Assembly: GCA_013288145.1 (NCBI GenBank)
Contig: JABDCJ010000038.1
Location: 1-25,694, forward strand
Length of the DNA: 25,694 bases
From: Nitrososphaerota archaeon
Lineage (GTDB): Archaea; Thermoproteota; Nitrososphaeria; Nitrososphaerales; CADDZS01
Reading direction: 5' to 3'
Shown: in pieces, positions 14,810-22,374 of the stretch
How positions within the stretch are numbered: position 1 is the first letter of the stretch
How the letters are laid out: each line of letters begins with the position of its first letter
Position numbers and translations under genes: made by a program
Notes under the pieces: generated by a model
What the model was told of the DNA's origin: nothing
Seen by the model: the letters and a program-made list of their open reading frames with translations, nothing else
The model's database searches: none

Positions 14810-17173
14810 TTACCTCTTTGTAATCTTTCCTAAAATGTACTCCGGCTTTAGCGGAATGTCCGTTATTGCTTTTCCGCCTATGCCTCTCAAAGCATCATCC
14901 ACGGCGTTTGCAACAGCAGCGGGTGCGACGACTGTGCCACCTTCGCCCAGCCCCTTTGTTTGTGAAGGGTTCTGCTCTGAGTATGTTTCAATGTGTTCCA
15001 CCTCGATGTTGGGTGTTTCAACAGCCGAGGGAAGGAGATAATCCATAAAGTTCCCTCCCATGATCTGCCCATCTTCCGTGTAGGTGATCTCTTCATAAAT
15101 TGCACCGCCAAGCCCTTCTACAATCCCTCCATGAACTTGGCCGTCAACGACCATTGGGTTGATCATTTTGCCGCAATCTTCGACAACCAGAAAGCGTAAG
15201 ATCTTGAACTTGCCCGTTTCCGTGTCGAGCTCGACCTCGCAGAAGCACATCGCATTACTCCACGTAGCGGGAACCGCTGGTTCATAGAAAGCAGTAAATT
15301 CGAGACCTGGGTCAATGCCCTTTGGTAACTTGTCCGGACGGCGTAGTGCGATATGCGCCACATCGGCCAAAGACACATTTCTTTTCTGGCGTAACTCTCG
15401 GGGAGCTCCCTTTACAGAATAGGTGCCATCTTCAAACAACTGAATGTCCTCGGCTCTCGCCTCGATCATGGAGGCTGCAATCTTCATAGCTTTCGATCTT
15501 ACTTTTTCCGAGGCTTGTATAGCTGCGCTTGTTCCAAGAGGAGCTCCACGGCTACCCCAACTTCCCATGCCGTAGGGAACGACATCGGTGTCGCCCCAGA
15601 TAACCTGAATTTTTCCGAATGGAACCTTGAGCTCGTCAGCAACAGCTTGCGCGAGAGTCGTTTCTGAACTCTGTCCGTGAGGAGCAAGTCCCGTCAAAAC
15701 TTTCACCGAACCATTGGGTTCCACTCTAACAGTTGCAACTTCGTAGCCAAGTGCTACAGAGCCCGCTGGACCCAGAATAGCTGAACCAATGCCGCCGATC
15801 TCTACAAGCGAAGCAATTCCAATTCCGCGATAGATACCCTTCTTTCTTAGATCTTCATGTTCCTTTCTTAATTTGTTGTAATTTACAGCGAGTGCTCCGG
15901 TTTTCAGCGATTCAGTAAAGCTGCATCGGTCGTAGACTAGACCGGTTGCCGTAGTGAACGGAAATTCCTCGTCACGAATGAGGTTTTTCATTCTCACTTC
16001 ATAGGGATCGAGATCTAATTTGTGGGCTACAATGTCGAGAATTCTCTCCATTACAAAATTCGCTGAGAACATTCCAGGGCCGCGCACCGACCCCATCGGA
16101 GTCTTATTCGTCAGGACCGCGATGTGTTCAAAGCTGTAATTCTTGAAGCGATACGGTCCGGGAAGAAAAGCGCCGGTGATCATCGTGAAAGTAAGTCCAC
16201 CCCAGGGAGAGGCTCCGTAAGCCCCCATGTCCGCGATCATCTTGTCCTTTACTCTTAGAATCGTTCCGTCTTTCTTGGCTGCCACCTCAATGTCATGGAT
16301 CTGCTCGCGCTCGTGTACTGCAAATGAAACGTCCTCGGTTCGCTTCTCGACCCATTTGATCGCACGTCCCGGGAGTAAGCGAGCAGCGGCGCAGACCGAA
16401 ACGTCCTCTGGAAATACGTGACTTTTGAGGCCAAAAGCACCTCCGACGTCTGGCATTCGGAAGTGGACCTTGTCTTCCGGCATCATCAGGATATTTGCAA
16501 ATAGCGTACGACCGACGTGTGGAAACTGGAGCTGGCTCCAGACATCGATTCTCCCGCTTACCTGATCGAATATTGCAATGATTCCTCTGTTCTCTATTGG
16601 AGCAGCAGTATGGCGGTGAGTTTTGATTCGCTCTTTTACAACTACATCAGCATCGGCTAAAGCTGCATCTACATTTCCACCCTTTATCTCGGCGCGCTTC
16701 AGCAAATTGCTTTTCCAATCTTCGTAGATTAAGGGAGTGCTAGGATCTAGTGCCTTTTCTGGATCGGTGTTACTATCAAGTGGCTCGTACTCGACTCGAA
16801 CCATAGAGGCAAGATCTTCGGCAATATACCGTTTTGTTGCCAGCACCATAGCAACAGGTTCTCCAACCCACCTGACCTTCGAATCAGCTAGCGGCAGGAT
16901 TTTCGGAATAGGCGCATCGTGCTCTTTCGGTATGTAAAACGGTTCGACTTTATCTCGGAAATCATCGAATTTGAAAATCGCAACAAACCCATCTTTTCCT
17001 TTGATCTCAGAATCGTCGATGGAGATTATCTTTGCATGTGGATAGGTGCTGCGAACAAATTCGGCATGGACCGTATTCGGCAGATGGATGTCATCCAGGA
17101 AATTTCCAGCACCTGCAAGCAGCCGGGGATCTTCTGCGCGTTTGACCGACTGACCCACAAGCTTCATTGACAT
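14810..17173 (-). CDS. Xanthine dehydrogenase/CoxL family protein, molybdopterin-binding large subunit (second)
   Basis: 787 residues. Hammerhead domain about 15-135 (VRWVGEPVAMV), HTAAPIENRG at 188-197, VGGAFGLK at 243-250, an active-site loop S362-V-R-G-P-G367, GSWGSRGAP near 530, and catalytic E744 in GLGE. The loop is neither AYRCSFR of true CO dehydrogenase nor AFRGFG of the first copy, so it belongs to the wider aldehyde/heterocycle hydroxylase group with a different substrate. Only moderately similar to the first large subunit by eye. ATG start at 17173, with a second ATG two codons later. First gene of a minus-strand operon with an aminotransferase and a solute-binding protein. Its [2Fe-2S] and FAD partners are not in the window. 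Confidence 0.9.
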   Translation of the reverse strand: MSMKLVGQSVKRAEDPRLLAGAGNFLDDIHLPNTVHAEFVRSTYPHAKIISIDDSEIKGKDGFVAIFKFDDFRDKVEPFYIPKEHDAPIPKILPLADSKVRWVGEPVAMVLATKRYIAEDLASMVRVEYEPLDSNTDPEKALDPSTPLIYEDWKSNLLKRAEIKGGNVDAALADADVVVKERIKTHRHTAAPIENRGIIAIFDQVSGRIDVWSQLQFPHVGRTLFANILMMPEDKVHFRMPDVGGAFGLKSHVFPEDVSVCAAARLLPGRAIKWVEKRTEDVSFAVHEREQIHDIEVAAKKDGTILRVKDKMIADMGAYGASPWGGLTFTMITGAFLPGPYRFKNYSFEHIAVLTNKTPMGSVRGPGMFSANFVMERILDIVAHKLDLDPYEVRMKNLIRDEEFPFTTATGLVYDRCSFTESLKTGALAVNYNKLRKEHEDLRKKGIYRGIGIASLVEIGGIGSAILGPAGSVALGYEVATVRVEPNGSVKVLTGLAPHGQSSETTLAQAVADELKVPFGKIQVIWGDTDVVPYGMGSWGSRGAPLGTSAAIQASEKVRSKAMKIAASMIEARAEDIQLFEDGTYSVKGAPRELRQKRNVSLADVAHIALRRPDKLPKGIDPGLEFTAFYEPAVPATWSNAMCFCEVELDTETGKFKILRFLVVEDCGKMINPMVVDGQVHGGIVEGLGGAIYEEITYTEDGQIMGGNFMDYLLPSAVETPNIEVEHIETYSEQNPSQTKGLGEGGTVVAPAAVANAVDDALRGIGGKAITDIPLKPEYILGKITKR

Positions 17174-17267
17174 TTTTGATATCCGAACTCTCTTTTGCTA
17201 GGTATTAATCAAAATTTGCAAATCAAACCAGATTTTTTCGGCAGACTTTATTGAAGCAATTCATCCT

Positions 17268-17277
17268 TATTAAAACA
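17268..17277 (+). promoter_or_regulatory. TATA-like box for the FAD oxidoreductase
   Basis: TTATTAAAAC is centred about 50 bases before TTG 17323. Transcription would start near 17298, giving a leader of about 25 bases that carries AGGAG at 17310-17314. This argues for the downstream start, because a start at 17251 would place the box inside the gene. Confidence 0.45.
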
Positions 17278-17322
17278 GAAGTGGATCTCAGGTCTATACC
17301 GCAGTCTTTAGGAGTTTTTTCT

Positions 17323-18900
17323 TTGAGCGAGAAAAATAGAGTAGTCGTCGTAGGAGGAGGACATAATGGTCTCGTCTGCGCTGCGTACCTCGCAAAAGCC
17401 GGTGTTCCGGTAGTCGTTTTGGAGCAGAAAAAGGTCGTCGGAGGTTGCGTTGTTACCGAGGAAGTCGCACCCGGCTGGCGAATAAACACATACAGCTTCG
17501 AACACTATGCGATACAAAATACTCCAATTTTATCTGATCTTTCCCTTGAAAGTTTTGGTCTTCAATATTATACCGTGGATCCAGCTGTCTTCTGTCCATT
17601 TCCCGACAGAAAATACATGCTCCTTTATCGGGAGCTCGAAAAAACGATCAAGCATATCGAAACGCTATCAAAGAAAGACGCCAGAACATATCAAAGATTT
17701 CACGAAAAATGGGCGAAAGTAGGAAAAGCGATCGGTGAAGGAGTCCTTCAGGGTCCACCAAGTAGTCTACAATCGATGCTTTCCAACTCGGGATTATTTC
17801 GGGGTCAAGACGAAGTAAGCGAAATAGTTGAGGAGAGCAAGCTGCCCATGTCTAACATTCTATCAGAGAATTTTGAGACCGAGTACATCCCCGCCCTAAT
17901 TGCGTTCCTCGGGCCGGCTGCGATAGGGCTTTCACCGTCTGCTCCTTACACTGGCTGGCTTTCTGCGTGGCATATAGGTGCCGAGAGAGTTGCAAGGCCA
18001 AAGGGAGGTTCGGGCGAGCTAACTCGCGCGCTTGCTGATTCGGCAAAGGCAAGTGGGGCGACGATCCTTGAAAATGAAAGAGTTACCGAAATCATTGTGA
18101 GTAGTGGAAGAGCTACTGGAGTAAAAACCGAACGTGGAAAAGTGTTTGAATCTACCATTGTCGTCTCCAACGTGGATCCAAAGCAGACCATACTCAAGCT
18201 CGCTCGCGGCGGAGACACGCTTCCGTCGGATGAGTATCGTAAAGTCGAAGCTATAAAGGTGACTCCTGGTTTTGCTTTCAAAGCTGATTATCTCCTCTCC
18301 GATCTTCCGGATTATCTGTGCAAGCCGCTCGACAGAAATCGCGCGCCGAACGAGTTGCACAAGGCCGCGACTTTCATCGCTCCCTCCGTTGAATCTCTTG
18401 CCACGGCATACTCCGAATTCTCTAATAGCAGAAATCCCAAGTTACCTGGGCTGATGGTCGCGCTTCATTCTACAACAGATAGCTCCCTTGCGCCAGATGG
18501 AAAGCAGAGTCTCATACTTGAAACAAGGTTCACTCCATACAAGCTATTCGGTTTGAGTTGGACTGAAGAAGACAAGGAAAATGAGACTGAGAAACTACTT
18601 TCAATTTATTCAAAATACTGTCCTGGCGTCGAGGATCTGGTCGAGGAAAAGTTGGCCAAGTCCCCCCAAGACATGGAAAGAGATGTTTTGGTACCACAGG
18701 GAAATTTCATGCATGTCGACATGAAGTTTGATCAGATGTTTGATAACCGACCGGCTCCCGGACTTTTGAATGGGTACGAAGTTGCTTCGATTCCAAATTT
18801 GTTTCTTTGTGGAGCTGGCACTTTTCCTGGTGGTGGAGTCAGCGGTATCCCCGGGCGAAATTCCGCTCTCCAGATAATCGAGAAACTCAGGAATGCGTAG
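17323..18900 (+). CDS. FAD-dependent oxidoreductase, phytoene desaturase/PYROXD2-like
   Basis: 525 residues from this start. FAD-binding VVVVGGGHNGLVCAAYLA near 7-24, followed by VLEQKKVVGG, the usual second dinucleotide-binding piece. The C-terminus has the family's FAD-closing segment LFLCGAGTFPGGGVSGIPG. This is the PYROXD2/carotenoid-desaturase-like branch of the amine oxidase superfamily; substrates of this branch are mostly unknown, so I do not name one. Start: the frame is open from TTG 17251, but TTG 17323 has AGGAG eight bases upstream and begins four residues before the Rossmann strand, as relatives do. Divergent from the minus-strand Mo-hydroxylase operon. No carotenoid genes are nearby, so carotenoid synthesis is unlikely. 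Confidence 0.87.
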   Translation: MSEKNRVVVVGGGHNGLVCAAYLAKAGVPVVVLEQKKVVGGCVVTEEVAPGWRINTYSFEHYAIQNTPILSDLSLESFGLQYYTVDPAVFCPFPDRKYMLLYRELEKTIKHIETLSKKDARTYQRFHEKWAKVGKAIGEGVLQGPPSSLQSMLSNSGLFRGQDEVSEIVEESKLPMSNILSENFETEYIPALIAFLGPAAIGLSPSAPYTGWLSAWHIGAERVARPKGGSGELTRALADSAKASGATILENERVTEIIVSSGRATGVKTERGKVFESTIVVSNVDPKQTILKLARGGDTLPSDEYRKVEAIKVTPGFAFKADYLLSDLPDYLCKPLDRNRAPNELHKAATFIAPSVESLATAYSEFSNSRNPKLPGLMVALHSTTDSSLAPDGKQSLILETRFTPYKLFGLSWTEEDKENETEKLLSIYSKYCPGVEDLVEEKLAKSPQDMERDVLVPQGNFMHVDMKFDQMFDNRPAPGLLNGYEVASIPNLFLCGAGTFPGGGVSGIPGRNSALQIIEKLRNA

Positions 18901-18918
18901 CGCCCTAATTAAACCTCT

Positions 18919-18938
18919 AGAGCCATGCTAGCGGCTCT
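18919..18938 (+). terminator. Hairpin after the FAD oxidoreductase
   Basis: AGAGCC (18919-18924) and GGCTCT (18933-18938) pair over an 8-base loop, 18 bases after the stop codon. No T-run follows. It is a plausible 3'-end hairpin, with low certainty. Confidence 0.35.
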
Positions 18939-18958
18939 TCAAATGTCGCGACGAATGA

Positions 18959-19210
18959 ATTGTTGCCGGGTTCAATTCGCGGACTCATTCCAATTATCTT
19001 ACTAACTACCTGGTCGATGTAGTTCATCAACACAATATTGAACCAAAACATCAAACCTTCACAGCACTAGAGAATGCAAATCAGTTAGAGCAGGTTCAGA
19101 AAGCATGTGAGAAATGCAAAACAAAAGCACTCGATTGTAGCGGATGCTGGAACTATCCAGATTCGATTACGCTCGAGCAAGCGCAAAGACACTTGAACAA
19201 GAACAATTGA
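18959..19210 (+). other. Cys-rich open frame without a canonical start codon (possible small zinc-binding protein or gene remnant)
   Basis: Between FAD oxidoreductase and winged-helix genes, one frame is open for 83 codons after a TGA. Its end is protein-like: a Gln/Glu-rich helix, then ACEKCKTKALDCSGCW and a helix SITLEQAQRHLNKNN. CxxC followed by CxxC, 10 residues between first and third Cys, suggests a small zinc knuckle or iron-binding site. The frame has no ATG or GTG, and its only TTG is five codons before the stop. Candidate starts are CTG at 19010 (66 residues) or ATT at 18959. A short ATG frame (18925-19005) lies in another phase, so a frameshift could also have split an older gene. 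A hairpin with a T-rich tail follows just after the stop. Not recognised as a known family. The rest of the 472-base gap shows nothing else. Confidence 0.4.
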
Positions 19211-19215
19211 TACCG

Positions 19216-19245
19216 TCCGGTTGAATGGAAACCGGATTATTTTTC
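19216..19245 (+). terminator. Hairpin with T-rich tail after the Cys-rich frame
   Basis: TCCGGTT (19216-19222) pairs perfectly with AACCGGA (19230-19236) over a 7-base loop, followed at once by TTATTTTTC. This is the best terminator-like structure in the window, lying 5 bases after the Cys-rich frame's stop, which supports transcription of that frame. Confidence 0.5.
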
Positions 19246-19372
19246 TCCAATACCGGTGAAAGTTGCCGTTAACCGCGCAGCACAAAGCACGAGAACTGAA
19301 TCTCTGAATAGTGCATCCGGATACCTACTTGTAACACAGATCGTTTCAGAAAAAATGAGTTGAATAAGAAAT

Positions 19373-19708
19373 TTGGAAACTAAAACACTTCTGCAATCAG
19401 ATAAAATCGGAGAAGGTGCGTTCGTTCAAGCAATTAGACAGAAGGATGCTAGACGCGAGAATGTGGTTCTGACAAAGAAAAAACCTAGCACAGAAACATA
19501 TGTCAGCATTCTCCGCGCGATCAAAATGGGAGCTAATCACCCAAGCATGATTGTAATGTCCACGAGAGTCCCTTGGTTAACCGTTATGCAGTGCGTACGG
19601 ACGCTCGAACAAAAAGGTCTTGTAGCAACCGGTTACGATTCCAATGCGGAAAGAGTGGTATCAACGCTTACAGACGCGGGAACAAAACTTCTGGACGAGA
19701 CTAACTAG
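19373..19708 (+). CDS. Winged helix-turn-helix protein, possible transcriptional regulator
   Basis: 111 residues. After a polar N-terminal segment of about 40 residues comes a winged helix: helix 1 YVSILRAIKMGAN, a helix-turn-helix around SMIVMSTRVPWLTVMQCVRTLEQKGLV (about 56-84), and a wing ending VVSTLTDAGTKLLDE. That is the general plan of small archaeal DNA-binding regulators (MarR/PadR/ArsR-like). The target is unknown; the neighbouring aminotransferase or the catabolic genes are candidates. TTG start; no ATG exists before residue 52. Its TAG stop overlaps the convergent aminotransferase stop by four bases (shared CTAG), so there is no terminator between them. Confidence 0.7.
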   Translation: METKTLLQSDKIGEGAFVQAIRQKDARRENVVLTKKKPSTETYVSILRAIKMGANHPSMIVMSTRVPWLTVMQCVRTLEQKGLVATGYDSNAERVVSTLTDAGTKLLDETN

Positions 19709-21066
19709 CTACCAGCCGATTTGACAGCCGACTCGTAAATCGACAGTCCCCTCTGGATGAGCTCGTCTGAAATCACCAGAGGTGCCATGAAGCGCAGGAC
19801 GTTTCCATAGTGCCCGCTGGTGTGCATTAGCAATCCGTTCTCAAACATCCTCTTTCTCATGGCGACTGCTAGCTGCTTTGACGGGGACTTGTCGACCTTC
19901 GAACCAACGATTTCGTTTCCGATCATGAACCCAACTCCTCTGACGTCACCAACGCTCGGGTACTGGTTACCTATCCTTTCAAACTCAGGGAGAATCTTTT
20001 TTCCGGCGCTGGAAACTCTTTCCAGTAGATTTGTCCTCTGCATGTAATCGATCGTCGCCACTCCAGCGGCTAGTGCAAGCGGGTTGCCTCGATAAGTGCC
20101 GAGGTGGAAACCTTCAGGGATCGACTCGTCAAAATCTGATCTGTAAGCAATCATTGAAAGTGGAATACCTTCTCCTACCGCCTTTGAAATACAAACAATG
20201 TCGGGCGTTGTTCCTGTGACCTCCGATCCCCAGAATTTGCCCGTTCGTCCGAAACCGCACTGGACTTCGTCACAGATCAGTGGAATCTGGTACTTGTCTG
20301 CAAGCTCCCGCAGACCCGGCAAAAAGTCCTGGGGCGGAACTATGTAGCCGCCCTCACCCTGGACAGGTTCGACGATGATTCCAGCTGGTTCGTCAAGCCC
20401 GGAGTATTCATCGGAGATCAAGTGCTCTAAATATCTAAGTACGATCTTCGCCTCGTCTCCTTTCTTCTCTACAGGAAATGGGAACCTGTAACTGTACGGG
20501 TATGGTACATGGAAAACCCCCGATCTGGATGCACCGGAGTATTCAACGTAGTGTCTACTCGACGTCGCACCCACAATTCCTTGATGAATACCGTGATAAG
20601 AACCGCTGAATGCGATGATTGTTTTCTTTTTTGTGACATGCTTTGCAAGGCTGATCGCAGCTTCGCAGGCGTCCCCTCCGGTCACGGTGAAAAGCACCTT
20701 GGCGTGCCCTTTCAATGATCCCGGAAGTACCTTGTGGATTTTTTCGAGAAAACTAATCCTTGCTTCGGTCGGAATCTCCATAGTATGCCAGACCTTGCGC
20801 ATTTGGTCCTCGACAGCCTGGGAAACCGCCGGATTGTTGTGCCCAAGGTTCAGGACGCAAACGCCGCTGAACCAATCGATGTACAGATTTCCATCAACAT
20901 CTCTTACCGTCGATCCACTTGCGGAGTCGATAGCAAACGGGAAAGCCTTGGGATAGATTGTGGCACGAGTCTCAAGCATGCTCTGCTTTGCGAGCAGCTC
21001 GCGCGATTTCGGACCAGGTGGAGTAACGGTAATGAGCGGTGCTTCTTCATGTGTTATGCTCTGCAA
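19705..21066 (-). CDS. Class III (omega) aminotransferase, GABA/ornithine type
   Basis: 453 residues. Fold-type I, class III signature: TGGDACEAAISLAK near 129-142, SYHG at 156-159, E237?-G-E-G-G after IIVEPVQG, D266 in ICDEVQCGFGRTG, and PLP Lys K295 in ISKAVGEG. The family transfers the terminal amino group of gamma- or delta-amino acids (GABA, ornithine, acetylornithine, beta-alanine) to 2-oxoglutarate or pyruvate, making a semialdehyde. No diaminobutyrate or biotin-synthesis context is seen. The TTG start is forced by a TAG twelve codons upstream with no other start between; AGGAG lies about 16 bases away. Its likely product, a semialdehyde, could feed the aldehyde dehydrogenase at 9650. 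Confidence 0.9.
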   Translation of the reverse strand: MQSITHEEAPLITVTPPGPKSRELLAKQSMLETRATIYPKAFPFAIDSASGSTVRDVDGNLYIDWFSGVCVLNLGHNNPAVSQAVEDQMRKVWHTMEIPTEARISFLEKIHKVLPGSLKGHAKVLFTVTGGDACEAAISLAKHVTKKKTIIAFSGSYHGIHQGIVGATSSRHYVEYSGASRSGVFHVPYPYSYRFPFPVEKKGDEAKIVLRYLEHLISDEYSGLDEPAGIIVEPVQGEGGYIVPPQDFLPGLRELADKYQIPLICDEVQCGFGRTGKFWGSEVTGTTPDIVCISKAVGEGIPLSMIAYRSDFDESIPEGFHLGTYRGNPLALAAGVATIDYMQRTNLLERVSSAGKKILPEFERIGNQYPSVGDVRGVGFMIGNEIVGSKVDKSPSKQLAVAMRKRMFENGLLMHTSGHYGNVLRFMAPLVISDELIQRGLSIYESAVKSAGS

Positions 21067-21164
21067 CGGGAAGAAAAACGAACTCCTGTTATCGTCCTCC
21101 TAGTAATTTAGAGCTTCATTTAACCTTAGAGGGTTAGAAGACAGACGACATACACGCTCGATTC

Positions 21165-21171
21165 TTATAAA
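21165..21171 (-). promoter_or_regulatory. TATA-like box upstream of the class III aminotransferase
   Basis: Read on the minus strand, GGTTTATAAG lies about 100 bases before TTG 21066; a second candidate, GGTTAAATG at 21118-21125, lies nearer. Either gives a leader with AGGAG. The core is nearly symmetric, so a plus-strand transcript is also possible, but no gene is seen there. Confidence 0.35.
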
Positions 21172-21305
21172 CCGAGTCACAAGCGAGATCTAGGGAAATC
21201 AACGTCGAGCGCTACTATCCGAAGTCTCGTTCTAATGTGAACTAAAACTACGACCAAGCAATACTAGATAGTGAGCCTAAAACCAGAGGGCGGAAAGAAA
21301 GTAAA

Positions 21306-21494
21306 TTATTCCAGAATAATTCCAAGAAACATGATCAGAAAGCCGACTGCTACTAATGCCACGTCTTGGTCCGTGCCCAATCCAACTTTAATTCCGCCGA
21401 TCCCTCCGGCAATTATGATCACGAGGCCGATCAAAAACAGAGGATACTTGAAATCGTGTGGAAGGATTCTTTTACCGTGTCTTTGGTGACTCAA
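21306..21494 (-). CDS. Small two-helix membrane protein
   Basis: 62 residues. A basic, His-rich N-terminus is followed by two hydrophobic segments, about 19-36 (FLIGLVIIIAGGIGGIKV) and about 46-61 (VALVAVGFLIMFLGIIL), joined by a short polar turn. The TTG start is forced, since TGA lies four codons upstream. Begins 17 bases after the stop of the multi-His membrane protein, so both are one operon and may form one complex. No homolog recognised. The plus-strand frame at 21271-21489 is its antisense shadow. Confidence 0.65.
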   Translation of the reverse strand: MSHQRHGKRILPHDFKYPLFLIGLVIIIAGGIGGIKVGLGTDQDVALVAVGFLIMFLGIILE

Positions 21495-21511
21495 AACTAT
21501 CCATCAACGCC

Positions 21512-22252
21512 CTAAAATTTGAAGAAGGTAAAATCAATCGGTAACCCAGCACTCAGTCCTCGCAAATAGAGATCTACGAAAACTATCGTCAAGAGGCTGA
21601 TCCACGCGAGTGATTCATGATGCTTGTTCCACCAAGATTGAACTTTCCATATGGAGTTTCTGACTCCTCCCGCAGGCGCGCAACTGTAACAGTCAATATT
21701 TCCTCCAACTAAATGGCGTAGCGCGTGGCAGGAGAGCGTCCACGCGGTCAGTGCTAGTGCGTTAGCGAGCAAAATCAGGCTGCCCAGCCGCAGGGAGTCC
21801 GCGTAGATCAGCGACTGATAAAAATCGTAGTAGAAGAAAGGCAGGATAAGGATTCCTGCATAAAGAAAATATCGATGCAGATTTTCAAACAGGAAAACCG
21901 CGTTCTTCTCTCCCGTGTACTTTCTCGTCGGTTTGTCGTCGCGCTCGGGATTGTCACATGAAAGCGGGTGATGAAACAGATGGCGATGATAATCCTTCCG
22001 GTAGGCGTAGCAGGTTAGCCTGAACAGACCTGGAATGGGAACAATCAGTACAGTCGGACTATAGAATGGATCAATGTAACCATTAATGACGCCTACAGGA
22101 TAGGTGATCAGCGCGTAGCTTCCGACAGCTAGGATCAGAATAAATGTCCAGAGACGCCAGTTCGCCTCCAAGAGTTCGGAAGGAAAGAAATACTGCGGCG
22201 TTTGTTTTTGCAAATCGGAAGGCCTCCCAAGTGAAAAAATCTCGCGATTCAA
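21512..22252 (-). CDS. Cytochrome b-like membrane protein resembling actinobacterial SdhC
   Basis: 246 residues with about five membrane helices near 33-56, 66-84, 122-145, 153-178 and 213-232. Candidate haem ligands lie in helices: H126 (ENLHRYF), H176 and H180 (SCHALRHLVGG), H211/H212 (NKHHES). The stretch RLTCYAYRKDYHRHLF, then KYTGE and NLHRYFLYAG, is like the large membrane anchor of actinobacterial succinate dehydrogenase/fumarate reductase. From memory, that anchor shows RxTCYYYRKAYYR, YTGE and CHxxRH. No flavoprotein or iron-sulfur subunit is next to it. TTG start is forced, with TAA immediately upstream, and a TATA-like box at 22271 suggests a leaderless transcript. If not SdhC, it is still a haem-type membrane protein. 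Confidence 0.65.
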   Translation of the reverse strand: MNREIFSLGRPSDLQKQTPQYFFPSELLEANWRLWTFILILAVGSYALITYPVGVINGYIDPFYSPTVLIVPIPGLFRLTCYAYRKDYHRHLFHHPLSCDNPERDDKPTRKYTGEKNAVFLFENLHRYFLYAGILILPFFYYDFYQSLIYADSLRLGSLILLANALALTAWTLSCHALRHLVGGNIDCYSCAPAGGVRNSIWKVQSWWNKHHESLAWISLLTIVFVDLYLRGLSAGLPIDFTFFKF

Positions 22253-22270
22253 TTATTATTATTTGTCATG

Positions 22271-22277
22271 AAATATA
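22271..22277 (-). promoter_or_regulatory. TATA-like box for the SdhC-like gene
   Basis: On the minus strand TATATTT is centred about 22 bases before TTG 22252, with no room for a ribosome-binding site. This fits a leaderless transcript, although the spacing is a little short. Confidence 0.4.
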
Positions 22278-22309
22278 GAAGCATGTGCATTCTCTCCTTT
22301 CCGACATTG

Positions 22310-22343
22310 CTTAAATAGAATCTAGAGATTGATTTTCAATCTC
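22310..22343 (+). promoter_or_regulatory. TATA-like box and inverted repeat upstream of the SDR gene
   Basis: CTTAAATAG at 22310-22318 predicts a start near 22340. GAGATTG (22325-22331) and CAATCTC (22337-22343), separated by ATTTT, form a perfect 7-base inverted repeat across that predicted start. This is a good position for a repressor. The leader to the gene is about 58 bases and includes a tiny open frame at 22375. Confidence 0.4.
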
Positions 22344-22374
22344 GAAATTAGAGGAATCAGCGGAAGGAAATAAA

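Noticed and set aside
14810..17173. Aerobic CO dehydrogenase large subunit
   Set aside because: The AYRCSFR active-site loop is missing and CoxS/CoxM genes are absent.
856..17173. Purine (xanthine to ureidoglycolate) degradation cluster
   Set aside because: XDH-like and class V aminotransferase genes would fit, but no uricase, allantoinase or two-domain ureidoglycine cupin is present, and the XDH partners are missing.
17251..17253. TTG 17251 as the start of the FAD oxidoreductase
   Set aside because: No ribosome-binding site, adds 24 residues before the Rossmann strand, and places the likely TATA box inside the gene; TTG 17323 has AGGAG.
18925..19005. 26-codon ATG frame after the FAD oxidoreductase
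   Set aside because: Starts within a hairpin loop, has no ribosome-binding site and no protein-like features.
21271..21489. 72-codon plus-strand open frame
   Set aside because: Antisense to the two-helix membrane protein, whose hydrophobic pattern is the better coding signal; this frame is Pro/Ile-rich without domain.
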